Under the pieces are notes generated by a model, which had not been told where the DNA came from, ran no database searches, and worked only from the letters and a program-made list of their open reading frames with translations. A stretch of DNA of 64,000 nt from Actinoalloteichus fjordicus. GTDB taxonomy: Bacteria; Actinomycetota; Actinomycetes; Mycobacteriales; Pseudonocardiaceae. Within the stretch, counting starts at the first letter, position 1, and the number at the start of each line of letters is the position of its first letter. The position numbers and the translations under genes are program-made. Where the stretch lies: assembly GCF_001941625.1 (NCBI RefSeq), contig NZ_CP016076.1, forward strand, positions 1,984,001 to 2,048,000. The letters are read 5' to 3'. This document shows positions 16,526-26,431 of the stretch, in pieces.

Positions 16526-17278
16526 TTGACCGAACGCAGCGAAACAGCACCTGGCTTCCGACGGGTGCTGCTCAAGCTCGGTGGTGAGATGTTCGGCGGC
16601 GGCGCCGTGGGCGTCGATCCCGACGTCGTGCACACCGTGGCCGCCCAGATCGCCGCAGTGGTGCGCGGCGGAGTCCAGGTCGGCGTGGTCATCGGGGGTG
16701 GCAACTACTTCCGAGGCGCGGAGTTGCAGCAGCGCGGGATGGAGCGCACCCGCGCCGACTACATGGGAATGCTCGGCACGGTGATGAACTGCCTGGCATT
16801 GCAGGACTTCCTGGAGCGGGAACAGGGCATCGACACTCGTGTGCAGACCGCCATCACCATGGGCCAGGTCGCCGAGTCCTACATTCCCCGCCGCTCGATC
16901 CGGCACCTGGAGAAGGGGCGGGTCGTGATCTTCGGCGCGGGCGTGGGGATGCCGTACTTCTCCACGGACACCACCGCTGCCCAGCGCGCGCTGGAGATCG
17001 GCGCCGAGATCGTGCTGATGGGCAAAGCCGTCGACGGCGTGTACACCGCCGACCCCAAGCGTGACCCGCAGGCCACGATGTTCAGCCACATCAGCCACCG
17101 TGAGGTGCTGGAGCGCGGTCTCAAGGTCGCCGACGCCACGGCGTTCAGCCTCTGCATGGACAACAACATGCCGATCCTGGTGTTCAACCTGCTCAACGAG
17201 GGCAACATCGCTCGGGCCGTGCGTGGTGAGAAGATCGGCACGTTGGTCAGCACCCCTGGCGAGCGCTCGGAGTACTGA
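16526..17278 (+). CDS. pyrH: UMP kinase
   Basis: 250 residues. Hexameric amino-acid-kinase-fold enzyme making UDP from UMP. The start is TTG: the sequence GGAGGAG sits 5 nt before it, while the ATG at 16512 runs into a stop after four codons. Motifs [30 protein letters not shown] and [15 protein letters not shown] are conserved. Followed after 61 nt by frr. Confidence 0.97.
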   Translation: MTERSETAPGFRRVLLKLGGEMFGGGAVGVDPDVVHTVAAQIAAVVRGGVQVGVVIGGGNYFRGAELQQRGMERTRADYMGMLGTVMNCLALQDFLEREQGIDTRVQTAITMGQVAESYIPRRSIRHLEKGRVVIFGAGVGMPYFSTDTTAAQRALEIGAEIVLMGKAVDGVYTADPKRDPQATMFSHISHREVLERGLKVADATAFSLCMDNNMPILVFNLLNEGNIARAVRGEKIGTLVSTPGERSEY

Positions 17279-17339
17279 GCGTGCTGAGATCGACACTCGG
17301 GGCCCCACCACTGCCGCTATGCATAGTAAGGAGTCAGCC

Positions 17340-17903
17340 GTGATCGACATCGACGAGTCTCTTCTCGACGGCGAGGAGAAGATGGAGAAGGCGGTGGCCG
17401 TCGCCAAGGACGAACTGGCGAGTGTGCGTACCGGTCGGGCGACTCCGAACATGTTCAACGGCATCGTCGTCGAGTACTACGGCGCGCCGACGCCGCTGAA
17501 TCAGGTGGCGGGGATCAACATCCCCGAGGCACGTCAGGTCGTCGTCAAGCCTTACGACGCGAGCCTGCTGACCGCCATCGAGAAGGCGATTCGCAGCTCG
17601 GACCTCGGCGTCAATCCCACCAACGACGGCACGATCATCCGAGTGCTGGTCCCGCAGCTCTCCGAAGAGCGCAGGCGTGACCTGGTGAAGGTGGCGAAGA
17701 CCAAGGGCGAGGAGTCCAAGGTCACCATCCGGAACATCCGCCGGAAGGTCAAGGACGAGATCGACCGGGCGGTCAAGGACGGCGACGCGGGGGAGGACGA
17801 GGGCACCCGCGCCGAGAAGGAACTGCAGAGCCTCACCGACAAGTACGTCGGCCAGGTCGAAGAGCTGGTCAAGCACAAGGAAAGCGAACTGCTGGAGGTC
17901 TAG
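17340..17903 (+). CDS. frr: Ribosome recycling factor
   Basis: 187 residues from GTG 17340, which gives standard RRF length and has TAAGGAG 6 nt upstream. The three-helix domain I and the compact domain II ([24 protein letters not shown]) are clear. Works with EF-G to split post-termination ribosomes. The neighbourhood pyrH-frr-cdsA is the conserved one. Confidence 0.97.
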   Translation: MIDIDESLLDGEEKMEKAVAVAKDELASVRTGRATPNMFNGIVVEYYGAPTPLNQVAGINIPEARQVVVKPYDASLLTAIEKAIRSSDLGVNPTNDGTIIRVLVPQLSEERRRDLVKVAKTKGEESKVTIRNIRRKVKDEIDRAVKDGDAGEDEGTRAEKELQSLTDKYVGQVEELVKHKESELLEV

Positions 17904-17950
17904 GGCGTGCTGATCGAACATTCGACCGAGCCGCGCTCTTAGGACTGTCG

Positions 17951-18877
17951 ATGGTGGTGGCTGGTGAGAAGAATGCGGCACCGGGAGTCGGTACCGGCAT
18001 CCTGCGGGAGTCTCCTGCGTCGACGACGCAGGACGCCGCCCTGGTTCCGGCGGTGAAGCCTCCGTCCAGGACGGGGCGGAACCTCGGTGCCGCGGTACTG
18101 GTCGGTCTGCTGCTCGGTGCCGCGATCCTGGCGTCCCTGCTGTGGGCGCGGCACCTGTTCCTCGTGGTCATCGGCGCGGCGGTGGCCGTGTCGACGGTGG
18201 AGACGGCCACCGCGTTCCGCCGGGCGCGCGGCATGAAGGTCGCCATGACGCCCCTGCTGGTGGGCGGTCAGGCGATGCTGTGGGTCTCGTGGCCCTATGG
18301 CCTGGACGGCGTGCTGACGGCCTTCGTGCTGACCGTGTTGGCGTGCCTGCTCTGGCGGGTGCCGGGCGGTTCGGAGAACTATCTTCGCGACGTCGCGGGA
18401 TCGATCTTCGTTGCCGCCTACATCCCGTTGTTCGCGACCTTCGCCGCCCTGCTGGTGCTCCCGGAAGACGGGGTCCTGCGGGTGGTGGCCTTCATGCTCG
18501 TGGTGATCGGCTCGGACACCGGCGGTTACGCGGTCGGGGCGCTGTTTGGCAGGCACCCGATGGCACCGCAGATCAGTCCGAAGAAGTCCTGGGAGGGCTT
18601 CGCGGGCTCGCTGGTCGCAGGCGTCGGTGCAGGCCTGATCATGGTCACCCTGATGCTGGGCGGTCAGTGGTGGCACGGCGCCCTGTTCGGCGTCGCCCTG
18701 GTGGCGACGGCGACGGTGGGTGATCTGTTGGAGTCGCTGGTCAAGCGGGACATCGGGGTCAAGGACATGGGCACGCTGCTCCCCGGCCACGGCGGCCTGA
18801 TGGATCGAATGGACTCGCTGCTGCCCTCGGCCATGGTGGCCTGGCTGCTGTTGAACTGGTTCATTCCCGTCGCCTGA
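17951..18877 (+). CDS. cdsA: Phosphatidate cytidylyltransferase
   Basis: 308 residues, polytopic membrane enzyme making CDP-diacylglycerol for phosphatidylinositol, cardiolipin and phosphatidylethanolamine synthesis. A polar cytoplasmic leader of about 35 residues precedes eight or so hydrophobic helices. The family signature is at the C-terminus (SLVKRDIGVKDMGTLLPGHG), and SPKKSWEGFAGSLV is also conserved. Its stop overlaps the methyltransferase start (TGATG). Confidence 0.96.
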   Translation: MVVAGEKNAAPGVGTGILRESPASTTQDAALVPAVKPPSRTGRNLGAAVLVGLLLGAAILASLLWARHLFLVVIGAAVAVSTVETATAFRRARGMKVAMTPLLVGGQAMLWVSWPYGLDGVLTAFVLTVLACLLWRVPGGSENYLRDVAGSIFVAAYIPLFATFAALLVLPEDGVLRVVAFMLVVIGSDTGGYAVGALFGRHPMAPQISPKKSWEGFAGSLVAGVGAGLIMVTLMLGGQWWHGALFGVALVATATVGDLLESLVKRDIGVKDMGTLLPGHGGLMDRMDSLLPSAMVAWLLLNWFIPVA

Positions 18878-19638
18878 TGGCGTTCTGGTCTTCGCGTGCG
18901 GGCGGCCCGTCCTCGTCCGGTGTGCTGCCGAGTCCGAACATCTGGCGGTGGCCAGGGGTCTACGAGGTGGAGAACCGGGCTCAGGACCGCGAGCACGCTC
19001 TCTTCGTGGCGCTCCGGGCGGCCTTCGACTGGGCCGGGCTCGACGTGGTCGACGTGGGCTGTGGCGACGGCTTCCACCTGCCGATGCTGGCTCGCGATGC
19101 GCGGTCGGTGGTCGGCGTTGAGCCGCATCCGCCGTTGGTCCGTCGGGCGCGACGGCGGGTGGCAGGCCTGGACTCGATCCGGGTGCTGGCGGCGGGAGCG
19201 CAGCGCCTCCCGCTGCCGGACGCGAGTGTCGATCTCGTCCACGCGCGGACGGCGTACTTCTTCGGTCCCGGATGTGAGCCGGGACTCCGGGAGGCCGAGC
19301 GGGTGCTGCGTCCCGGCGGGGCGATCGCGATCATCGATCTGGACGCCACGCGGCACCCCTATGGGAGCTGGATGCGGGCCGACCTGCCCGACTACTCGCC
19401 CGCCGACGTGGAGGACTTCTTCGCGGCGCAGGGCTTCGACTGTCGTCGGGTGGACACGCTGTGGCGGTTCGACGACAGGGAGAGCCTGGGCTCGGTCCTG
19501 CGTATCGAGTTCTCCCGTCGGGTGGCCGCGCGCGCGATCGCGCAGACGCCGGGCCTGACGTTGCCCGTCGGCTACCGCCTGCATGTGCGGCGTCGGCCCG
19601 CCACCGTGCTGCTGCCGGGCGGGCGACCGACGTCCTGA
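18877..19638 (+). CDS. Class I SAM-dependent methyltransferase (Methyltransf_11 type)
   Basis: 253 residues. The SAM-binding motif I is VVDVGCGDGFHLPML near residue 55; post-I acidic turn VVGVEPHPP, motif for the second strand LPLPDASVDLVHAR, and RVLRPGGAIAIIDLD follow. The substrate is unknown. Translational coupling to cdsA hints at a lipid-related or membrane-proximal role, but that is weak evidence. Confidence 0.85.
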   Translation: MAFWSSRAGGPSSSGVLPSPNIWRWPGVYEVENRAQDREHALFVALRAAFDWAGLDVVDVGCGDGFHLPMLARDARSVVGVEPHPPLVRRARRRVAGLDSIRVLAAGAQRLPLPDASVDLVHARTAYFFGPGCEPGLREAERVLRPGGAIAIIDLDATRHPYGSWMRADLPDYSPADVEDFFAAQGFDCRRVDTLWRFDDRESLGSVLRIEFSRRVAARAIAQTPGLTLPVGYRLHVRRRPATVLLPGGRPTS

Positions 19639-19814
19639 CTCGGGTGCCCGGTGATGCAGGCGGGGCCGATCGGATGAGTGCGTCGTCGGGTGACGAGAGG
19701 TGCTCGCGAGGCGGCGGTTGCTCGCGAGGCGATCGGTGCGATGCGCGACCCCGTCGAGCGCGACGTCGGGGCCGGTGAGAGCCGCTCGCGCTCCGTGGGA
19801 CACTGGATTACGCC

Positions 19815-20921
19815 ATGACTGCGCTACCTCTCGTCTTCGACGCACCGCGCCGCGGCCTGCCGCCGCGCCACCTCGCCGACCTCGCCGCCGCCGACCGCAA
19901 GGCCGCCGTGGCCGAGCTGGGGGAGAAGCCCTTCCGGGCCGCCCAGCTCGCACACCACTATTTCGGTCGGCTGAGCACCGACGCGGAGTCGATGACCGAC
20001 ATCCCGGCCGCCAGCCGGGAACGGCTGGTCAGCGAGCTGCTGCCCACGCTGTTCACCACGGTCCGGGACGTGACCACGGACGAGGGCACCACCCGCAAGA
20101 CGCTGTGGCGGGCTCACGACGGCACCCTCGTCGAGAGCGTCCTGATGCGGTACACCGATCGCGCGACGGTCTGCATCTCCAGCCAGGCGGGCTGTGGAAT
20201 GGCCTGTCCGTTCTGCGCCACCGGTCAGGGCGGACTGCAACGCAACATGTCCACGGCGGAGATCGTCGACCAGGTCCGTTCCGCTGCGGCCGTGATGCGC
20301 GACGGGCTGATGCCCGGCGGCCCCGGCAGGCTGTCGAACGTGGTCTTCATGGGCATGGGCGAGCCCTTGGCGAACTACAAACGGGTGGTTGCCGCCGTGC
20401 GCCGCATCTGCGATCCGGCCCCCGACGGGCTCGGGCTGGCGCAGCGGTCGGTGACGGTCTCGACCGTGGGGCTCGCTCCCGCGATCCGCAAGCTCGCCGA
20501 CGAGGGACTCCAGGTGACACTGGCCGTCTCGCTGCACACGCCCGACGACGAGCTGCGGGACACGCTGGTGCCGGTCAACACGCGGTGGACGGTGGCCGAG
20601 GTGCTGGAGGCCGCCCGGTACTACGCGGACCGTACCGGCAGGCGGGTGTCCATCGAGTACGCCCTCATCCGCGACGTCAACGACCAGCCATGGCGGGCCG
20701 ACCTCCTGGCGAAGCTGCTGCGCAGGCACCTGGGCCAACTCGTCCACGTCAACCTGATTCCGCTGAACCCGACGCCGGGGAGCAAGTGGGACGCCAGCCC
20801 CAAGCCGGTGGAACGCGAGTTCGTCCGCCGCGTGCAGGAGGGCGGCGTGAGCTGCACCGTTCGGGACACCAGGGGACAGGAGATCGCCGCCGCCTGCGGC
20901 CAGCTCGCCGCGGAGGGCTGA
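19815..20921 (+). CDS. rlmN: 23S rRNA (adenine2503-C2)-methyltransferase RlmN
   Basis: 368 residues. Radical-SAM enzyme methylating A2503 of 23S rRNA (and A37 of some tRNAs in characterised homologues). The CxxxCxxC cluster motif is CGMACPFC near residue 133; [19 protein letters not shown] and the C-terminal [18 protein letters not shown] with its methyl-carrying cysteine are present. Gene position after cdsA is conserved in actinobacteria. Confidence 0.97.
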   Translation: MTALPLVFDAPRRGLPPRHLADLAAADRKAAVAELGEKPFRAAQLAHHYFGRLSTDAESMTDIPAASRERLVSELLPTLFTTVRDVTTDEGTTRKTLWRAHDGTLVESVLMRYTDRATVCISSQAGCGMACPFCATGQGGLQRNMSTAEIVDQVRSAAAVMRDGLMPGGPGRLSNVVFMGMGEPLANYKRVVAAVRRICDPAPDGLGLAQRSVTVSTVGLAPAIRKLADEGLQVTLAVSLHTPDDELRDTLVPVNTRWTVAEVLEAARYYADRTGRRVSIEYALIRDVNDQPWRADLLAKLLRRHLGQLVHVNLIPLNPTPGSKWDASPKPVEREFVRRVQEGGVSCTVRDTRGQEIAAACGQLAAEG

Positions 20922-21530
20922 GCGGGGCGCACGGGTCGCGGATCACGCACGTCGTGCCCCGGGCCTGCCCCCTCGAACTGTGGGGGCGACCTTCGCACCG
21001 GCTCTCGCCTCCTTGACCGGTGCGGCGGGCCTGTCGCCCTGTGCCCTCAGGACCGCTTCGGGCCGGTGATCCGGACGAACCAGGCCCGACATCCCACCCC
21101 GGTACCTGCCTATCCTGGCCGGGCGAGACGGACTCGCAGGCGCCGGAGCACGGGACGGGGTCCATCCGGCCGAAGTCACAGCGCCGGAGCGCTCGTTCGA
21201 GGCGGCGTCGGGCTGCCGGAGCGGCACCCCTCCGTGGCCTCCCGGCAGCGGAACCTGCCTGCCGAAACGCCCGGCCGGTGGTTCCCCGACGCTTCACCGC
21301 GCCGCTGAGCGGCCCACCGTGCCGATCGCCGACGTCCACACGGCGACACGGTGGGCCGATCGAGGGCTAGAACGGGCCGAGCCCGCCGGACCGCGTTCCC
21401 GGGGTTCGGCGAGGCGCGACCCGGGAGGATACGAGGCTCAGACCAGCACGGAACGTCTCGCTGGTCCGCCGTCATCCGATCCCGGTCGATCGGAGCGGTA
21501 GCCCGCGCTCGTTCGACGGCCCGCGCGCCG
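20922..21530. other. Gene-free region between convergent rlmN and carbonic anhydrase genes
   Basis: No supported gene in 609 bp. It contains one strong structured hairpin, probably a bidirectional terminator, listed separately. Confidence 0.65.
21310..21358. terminator. Long hairpin, possible bidirectional terminator
   Basis: A 12-bp stem (CGGCCCACCGTG and complement at 21310-21321 and 21347-21358) continues, after a 4-nt bulge, with a 6-bp stem (TCGCCG/CGGCGA) and a 9-nt loop. It lies between converging genes. Confidence 0.6.
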
Positions 21531-22016
21531 TCACACGACTTCGCGCAGCGCCCCGGTCTCGACGTCGAAGACGAATCCTCGAACGTTCTTGTGTTCGATG
21601 AAGGGGTTGGTCTGGATGCGCTTGATGGACTGCCGGACGTCGCCGTCGAGGTCGTCGAAGGCCTCGGCGGCCCATTCCGGCTTGATGCCGGTCTCGGCGA
21701 GGATCTCGGACTTCAGCTCGTCGTCGGTGAACGTGAGCATCCCGCAGTCGGTGTGATGGATGAGGATGATCTCCTCGGTGCCCAGCATCCGTTGGCTGAT
21801 CACCACGGAGCGGATCATGTCGTCGGTGATCACGCCGCCTGCGTTGCGGATGATGTGGGCGTCGCCGAGGCGGAGTCCCAGCATCTCGAACACGTCGAGT
21901 CGCGAGTCCATGCAGGCGACCACGGTGAGTTTCAGGGCGGGCGGCAGCGGCAGTTTGAGGCCGAAGGACGCGCTGTAGGCCTTGTTGTTCGTGATCAGCT
22001 CGTCGGTGACTCTCAT
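21531..22016 (-). CDS. Beta-class carbonic anhydrase
   Basis: 161 residues. Zinc enzyme interconverting CO2 and bicarbonate. The ligand set is visible: Cys and the Asp-Arg dyad in ACMDSRLD, then His-x-x-Cys in HHTDCGM. A GGAGAG ribosome site precedes the ATG by 5 nt. The short length and sequence resemble the compact actinobacterial beta-CA subgroup. Transcribed opposite to rlmN. Confidence 0.93.
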   Translation of the reverse strand: MRVTDELITNNKAYSASFGLKLPLPPALKLTVVACMDSRLDVFEMLGLRLGDAHIIRNAGGVITDDMIRSVVISQRMLGTEEIILIHHTDCGMLTFTDDELKSEILAETGIKPEWAAEAFDDLDGDVRQSIKRIQTNPFIEHKNVRGFVFDVETGALREVV

Positions 22017-22427
22017 GATCGCTCTCCATCGCTGTGCCGGGCCGGTCGAGCTTCCGTCGCGGCGGGGATGGACGGCAATCGACGACGCCGTGCTGCTCGG
22101 TGACGTCGACGGGCTTGCGGACTGCCCATAGCCACCCGGCGGGCGGCCGTCGCGGAGGGAGCTGCCGACCCGATGAGTCGGGACGGGACTGTGCGCGGCG
22201 GGGCATCATCGGCCCGAGACGTCGACCCGGGCGCGGGTCGCGCGGGTCGACGTCTGAAGTGCACGCGGAGAAGTCAACAGAGGACGACGCAAAGACGCAA
22301 GCGTTGAGCGGAAACGCTGCTGGTCATGAGCTCGATGGTGGCTTGAACCACTCTTTGGTGCACGCCGTTCCCGGCAATCCCTGGCGCATGGTGACCGGGT
22401 AGCGCCGTGCGTCGCCCCGAGCCGGGC
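22017..22427. other. Intergenic region upstream of carbonic anhydrase
   Basis: No gene seen. The part at 22265-22340 is less G+C-rich than its surroundings and includes a small inverted repeat AGCGTT/AACGCT (22300-22318), possibly part of the carbonic anhydrase control region. Confidence 0.5.
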
Positions 22428-22706
22428 TCAGTTACGCCAGGAGGTCCGGCGGCGGACCTGGTCCCAGATCAGCGCGGCGACCATGCCTGCGCCGAGGAAG
22501 ATCAGCCAGAGGTCCTCGGTGTGACCCTCGTGGTTGCCGATCAGCATGGCGAACACGGAGAGGGCGCCCACCCAGCCTGCCACCCGCGTGCCGACGGGGA
22601 AGCCGCCGTGCCAGCCCCATTCGGCCGAGGGCTCCTCATGGGGGTCGACGGTCGTGGCGGGACGCTTCTCCACTGCCGACGAGGACCTTGCAGAACGAGC
22701 GGCCAC
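22428..22706 (-). CDS. DUF2631 family small membrane protein
   Basis: 92 residues from GTG 22706, chosen because GGAGGG lies 4 nt before it; an ATG at 22757 would add 17 residues. The family pattern HEEPSAEWGWHGGFP is followed by two transmembrane helices (about residues 45-60 and 67-83) around the short loop NHEGHTEDLW. DUF2631 proteins occur in mycobacteria and relatives, typically near dxr; their function is unknown. Confidence 0.82.
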   Translation of the reverse strand: MAARSARSSSAVEKRPATTVDPHEEPSAEWGWHGGFPVGTRVAGWVGALSVFAMLIGNHEGHTEDLWLIFLGAGMVAALIWDQVRRRTSWRN

Positions 22707-22901
22707 GTTCCCTCCACCACGAACACGATCGAGTAGGTTGCCCACGTATCGTCGCATACGGGGGCGTCGTGACCCCGATCAGCCTGGGCTGTCCGCCGGT
22801 GACTGTCTGCGGTAGGAGGGTCTCGTCTACGCTGCGGCGCGTCGACCGGGCCGTGACCCGATGCCGACGGCCCCAGTCCCCCGCTGTCCCTGCCGAGGTG
22901 T

Positions 22902-24134
22902 GTGCCTGTGACCGACGAGTCGGCGGAGTTCCATCCCCGAGAACAGCGCACCCCCGACACCTTCGCCCCGGTCGCGGTCGCGTTGTCCGGGGTCACCCGA
23001 CGTTACGGGGACCAGATCGTGCTCGACGATCTCTCGCTGCGGGTGCACGAGGGCGAGTTCTTCTCGATCCTCGGGCCGTCCGGCAGCGGCAAGACGACCC
23101 TGCTGCGGATGATTGCAGGCTTCGCCGACCCCGAGCGCGGGACCATCGAACTCGACGGCGTCGACATGGTCGGCGTGCCGCCGTACCGGCGCGACGTCAA
23201 CACCGTGTTCCAGTCCTATGCGTTGTTCCCGCACCTGGACGTCTGGAACAACGTGGCCTATGCGCTGCGCCGCAAGGGGCTGCGCGGGGGTGAGCTGCGG
23301 CGACGGGTCGGCGAACATCTGGAGCTCGTCCAACTGTCCGGTTTCGCCCGGCGCAGGCCGCACCAGCTCTCCGGCGGCCAGCAACAACGGGTCGCGGTGG
23401 CGAGGGCACTGGCCGCTCGCCCGCGTGTGCTGCTCCTCGACGAGCCGCTCGGCGCGCTGGATGCTCAGCTTCGCGGGCGGATGCAGGTCGAGCTGATGCG
23501 TATTCAACGCGAGGTCGGCACGACCTTCCTCTACATCACCCATGATCAGGAGGAGGCACTGGTCCTCTCGCATCGCCTCGCCGTGCTCGCGGGCGGACGC
23601 ATCCGGCAGGTCGGCTACCCCGAGGACGTCTACGAGCGCCCGGCCAGCAGGTTCGTCGCGAGCTTCCTGCGTTCCTCCGCCACGGGCACGACGAACATCC
23701 TGGACAGCGAGGTCGTCGGGCACGACGCGGCCGCCGACCTGTTGGAGCTGCGGGTGGGTCCGGGCGCGCGCCTGCGCGCGACGCTGCCTGCCGGGACCGC
23801 CGCCCGGGCGGGCAGCCGCGTGGTACTGACGGTCCGGCCGGAGAAGGTGCACGTCTACGACGTGGACGGATCGGTGGCGCCGCCCTCGGGCTGGTGCCTG
23901 CTGCCGGGCACCGTCGTCGACATCGTCTACACCGGCGTGTCCACCCAGTATCTGGTGCGGGTCCCCGCGACGGGCGGGGACACCCTGGTGGCGTTCGTGC
24001 AGAACACCCGGCGGATCAGCGATGCGGGCGGTCCGGGCCAGCCCGTGCTGCTGGCCTGGGACCCCGAGCACAGCGTGCTGCTGGCCGACGACGCCGATCT
24101 CGACGACCACGGCGCGGCGGAGGCGGGACCATGA
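22902..24134 (+). CDS. potA: Spermidine/putrescine ABC transporter ATP-binding protein
   Basis: 410 residues, start GTG (another GTG two codons later). Walker [10 protein letters not shown], signature [15 protein letters not shown], Walker [12 protein letters not shown] and the H-loop THDQEEAL are complete. A C-terminal TOBE/OB regulatory domain (about residues 275-390) with [11 protein letters not shown] is typical of PotA. Energises the PotBC channel. It is followed by a 264-nt gap before the binding-protein gene, which contains a hairpin at 24253-24281 and three imperfect direct repeats near 24325-24380. Confidence 0.94.
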   Translation: MPVTDESAEFHPREQRTPDTFAPVAVALSGVTRRYGDQIVLDDLSLRVHEGEFFSILGPSGSGKTTLLRMIAGFADPERGTIELDGVDMVGVPPYRRDVNTVFQSYALFPHLDVWNNVAYALRRKGLRGGELRRRVGEHLELVQLSGFARRRPHQLSGGQQQRVAVARALAARPRVLLLDEPLGALDAQLRGRMQVELMRIQREVGTTFLYITHDQEEALVLSHRLAVLAGGRIRQVGYPEDVYERPASRFVASFLRSSATGTTNILDSEVVGHDAAADLLELRVGPGARLRATLPAGTAARAGSRVVLTVRPEKVHVYDVDGSVAPPSGWCLLPGTVVDIVYTGVSTQYLVRVPATGGDTLVAFVQNTRRISDAGGPGQPVLLAWDPEHSVLLADDADLDDHGAAEAGP

Positions 24135-24398
24135 CACCGATCGAGGGAGTGACAGGCGCAGGGAGGGCGGGCTCGGCGGCGCGATCCGAGTCCATGCCTG
24201 CCTGCGGCTCGACGGCGCGGAGCGGATCGGCGCCACGAGGGTGACCGGCCCGGCGAACGCGCCGCGACACCGCGCGTTCGCGCACATCGAACGGCCCCCG
24301 CGTCGAGTCGACGCTGACCGGGGCGCCGAGCACGGCACGAACACGGCACAGCACGAACACGGCACGGGACGAAACACGGTGAGGGAGGTGGATGCGAC

Positions 24399-25571
24399 AT
24401 GGCATCCGAGCAGGACGGACGACCGGCGGTGCGGATCGCACGACTGTGGGACGGGGGCAGCCCGCGCCTCACGCGCCGATCGATGTTGAGGTCGATGGCC
24501 TTCTTCGCGGTGGCCGCGCAGGGAGCGGCGGCCTGCGGAGTGGGCGCCGCGCCGTCCCCGTCCGACTCCGCCTCGCCGGACTCCTCGTCCGTGCGCAACG
24601 ACGTCGACGAGCCGGTGCTCAACCTCTACAACTGGACCGACTACATCGACGAGGACACCATCCCCGGCTTCCAGGAGGAGACCGGCATCCGGGTCGTCTA
24701 CGACAACTTCAGCTCCAACGACGAACTGGAGGCCAAGATCGCCTCGGGCGCGGCCGGGTACGACCTGGTGGTCCCCACCGACAACTTCCTGCGGAGGTTC
24801 CTGCGCTCCGATCTGCTGCGCCCCCTCGATCAGGACCTGTTGACCAATCTCGACAACCTGGGGAGTCGCTTCCGCGACGCCGACTACGACCCAGGGAACC
24901 GCTACTCCGTTCCGTGGGCCTGGGGCACGACCGGGCTGGCCTACTCGCCCGCCGAGCTGGGTGCGGAGGTGACCAGCCTGTCGGCCTTCGACCTGCCCAC
25001 GGCGCGGGGCCGCAGCATCCTGCTCGACGAGGCTCGCGACGGCCTGGCGCTGGGCATGTTGGCGCTGGGACACGATCCGAACTCCACCGAGCCCGCCGAC
25101 CTGGACGAGGCGGTGGAGTACCTGCTGGACCTGAAGAGCAGGCTCGGTCAGATCACCTCGGACGTCATCGAGCCGCTGTCCTCCGGCCAGGCACCGCTGG
25201 CCCAGGCCTATTCCGGGGACGTGTTCCAGGCCCAGGAGGCCAATCCCGACCTGGCCTATGTGATTCCAGCGGAGGGCGGGCTGTCCTGGGTCGACGTGTT
25301 GTGCATTCCGAGGGACGCACCGCACGCCGAGAACGCCCACCGCTTCATCGACCACATCCTGCAGCCCGAGGTCGGGGCGCGGCTGGCGGAGGAGATCCAG
25401 TACGGCAGCCCCAACGAGGCCGCCCTGCCACTGATCGATCCGGCGCTGCGGGACGATCCGCTGATCTACCCGTCAGAGGAGGAGCTGGCCAGACTGCCGT
25501 TCACCGCCGATCTCGGCCCCGAGGTGGAGGCCCGCTACGCGGACGCCTGGACCAGGGTGAAGACCGGGTGA
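24399..25571 (+). CDS. potD: Spermidine/putrescine-binding lipoprotein
   Basis: 390 residues. The N-terminus has a twin-arginine-like motif (TRRSMLRSMAF) running into a lipobox (GAAAC), so the protein is likely exported by Tat and lipid-anchored. The mature protein is an SBP_bac_8/PotD-type solute receptor: LNLYNWTDYIDEDTIPGF, VVPTDNFLRR and the C-terminal helices. Binds polyamines in characterised homologues; the exact ligand is not provable here. GTGA overlap with the next permease. The ATG has GAGGGAGGTGG upstream. Confidence 0.93.
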   Translation: MASEQDGRPAVRIARLWDGGSPRLTRRSMLRSMAFFAVAAQGAAACGVGAAPSPSDSASPDSSSVRNDVDEPVLNLYNWTDYIDEDTIPGFQEETGIRVVYDNFSSNDELEAKIASGAAGYDLVVPTDNFLRRFLRSDLLRPLDQDLLTNLDNLGSRFRDADYDPGNRYSVPWAWGTTGLAYSPAELGAEVTSLSAFDLPTARGRSILLDEARDGLALGMLALGHDPNSTEPADLDEAVEYLLDLKSRLGQITSDVIEPLSSGQAPLAQAYSGDVFQAQEANPDLAYVIPAEGGLSWVDVLCIPRDAPHAENAHRFIDHILQPEVGARLAEEIQYGSPNEAALPLIDPALRDDPLIYPSEEELARLPFTADLGPEVEARYADAWTRVKTG

Positions 25572-26431
25572 CGGGCCCGCGCTCGCGGCGCGGGATCGCG
25601 CGGGGGCTGGCCACGGCGGGACAGCTGGGGCCCGCGGCGTTGTGGCTGGTCCTGTTCCTGCTGGTCCCGTTGGCACTCGTGGTGCAGTTCAGCTTCGCGA
25701 CCAGGGACACCGGCGCGGCACGAGCCGTGCTGCCCTGGACGACGCTGCCCTATCGAACCGCGCTGGACCCGGCGTTCCTGCCGATTTTCTGGCGCACCCT
25801 CGTCTACGCGACCGTGACCACGGCGGCGTGCCTGGTGCTCGCCTTTCCGCTGGCGTGGTTCATCGCCCGACACGGTGGTCGGTTCCGCACGGTGCTGCTC
25901 GCGCTCGTGCTGATCCCGTTCTGGGCGAGCTATCTGGCCAGGGTCTACGCGTGGAAGGCGCTGCTCGACGGCGACGGCCCGATCAATCGGCTGCTCGACC
26001 TCGTCGGCCTCGGACGGGCGGGCGGCTACCTGCTCACCGACACGGCGGTGGTGCTGGGCCTGACCTACGGGTTCCTCCCGTTCATGGTGCTGCCGCTCTA
26101 CGTGGCCTGCGTGCGCTTCGACCACCAGCTCGTGGAGGCCTCCTACGACCTGGGGCACGGCAGACTGGGGACGTTCTTCCGCGTCGTTCTCCCCGGCGTG
26201 CTGCCGGGCATCCTCGCGGGGGCGCTGCTGGTCCTGGTGCCTGCCGCCGGGGACTTCGTGACGCCGAGCCTCCTCGGCGGCGTCGACCAGAGCACCTTCG
26301 GCAGCGTCGTCGACGACCAGTTCGGCGGCGGCAACAACTGGCCGCTCGGCTCGGCGATGGCGGTGCTGCTGCTGATCCTGGTGGTGGTCGCGCTGCTGGC
26401 GCGCGGCCGCAGGGGAGAGGACGTCCTGTGA
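25568..26431 (+). CDS. potB: Spermidine/putrescine ABC transporter permease PotB
   Basis: 287 residues from GTG 25568, overlapping the potD stop. Six transmembrane helices and the EAA loop (EASYDLGHGRLGTFFRVVLP) mark it as the PotB/PotH subunit; the segment AGDFVTPSLLGG is characteristic of polyamine permeases. Overlaps the next gene by GTGA. Confidence 0.94.
   Translation: MTGPRSRRGIARGLATAGQLGPAALWLVLFLLVPLALVVQFSFATRDTGAARAVLPWTTLPYRTALDPAFLPIFWRTLVYATVTTAACLVLAFPLAWFIARHGGRFRTVLLALVLIPFWASYLARVYAWKALLDGDGPINRLLDLVGLGRAGGYLLTDTAVVLGLTYGFLPFMVLPLYVACVRFDHQLVEASYDLGHGRLGTFFRVVLPGVLPGILAGALLVLVPAAGDFVTPSLLGGVDQSTFGSVVDDQFGGGNNWPLGSAMAVLLLILVVVALLARGRRGEDVL

Noticed and set aside
24131-24244. 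37-codon ORF overlapping the end of potA (ATGA)
   Set aside because: No conserved features, low-complexity composition, and no ribosome site better than chance; the overlap may be accidental.
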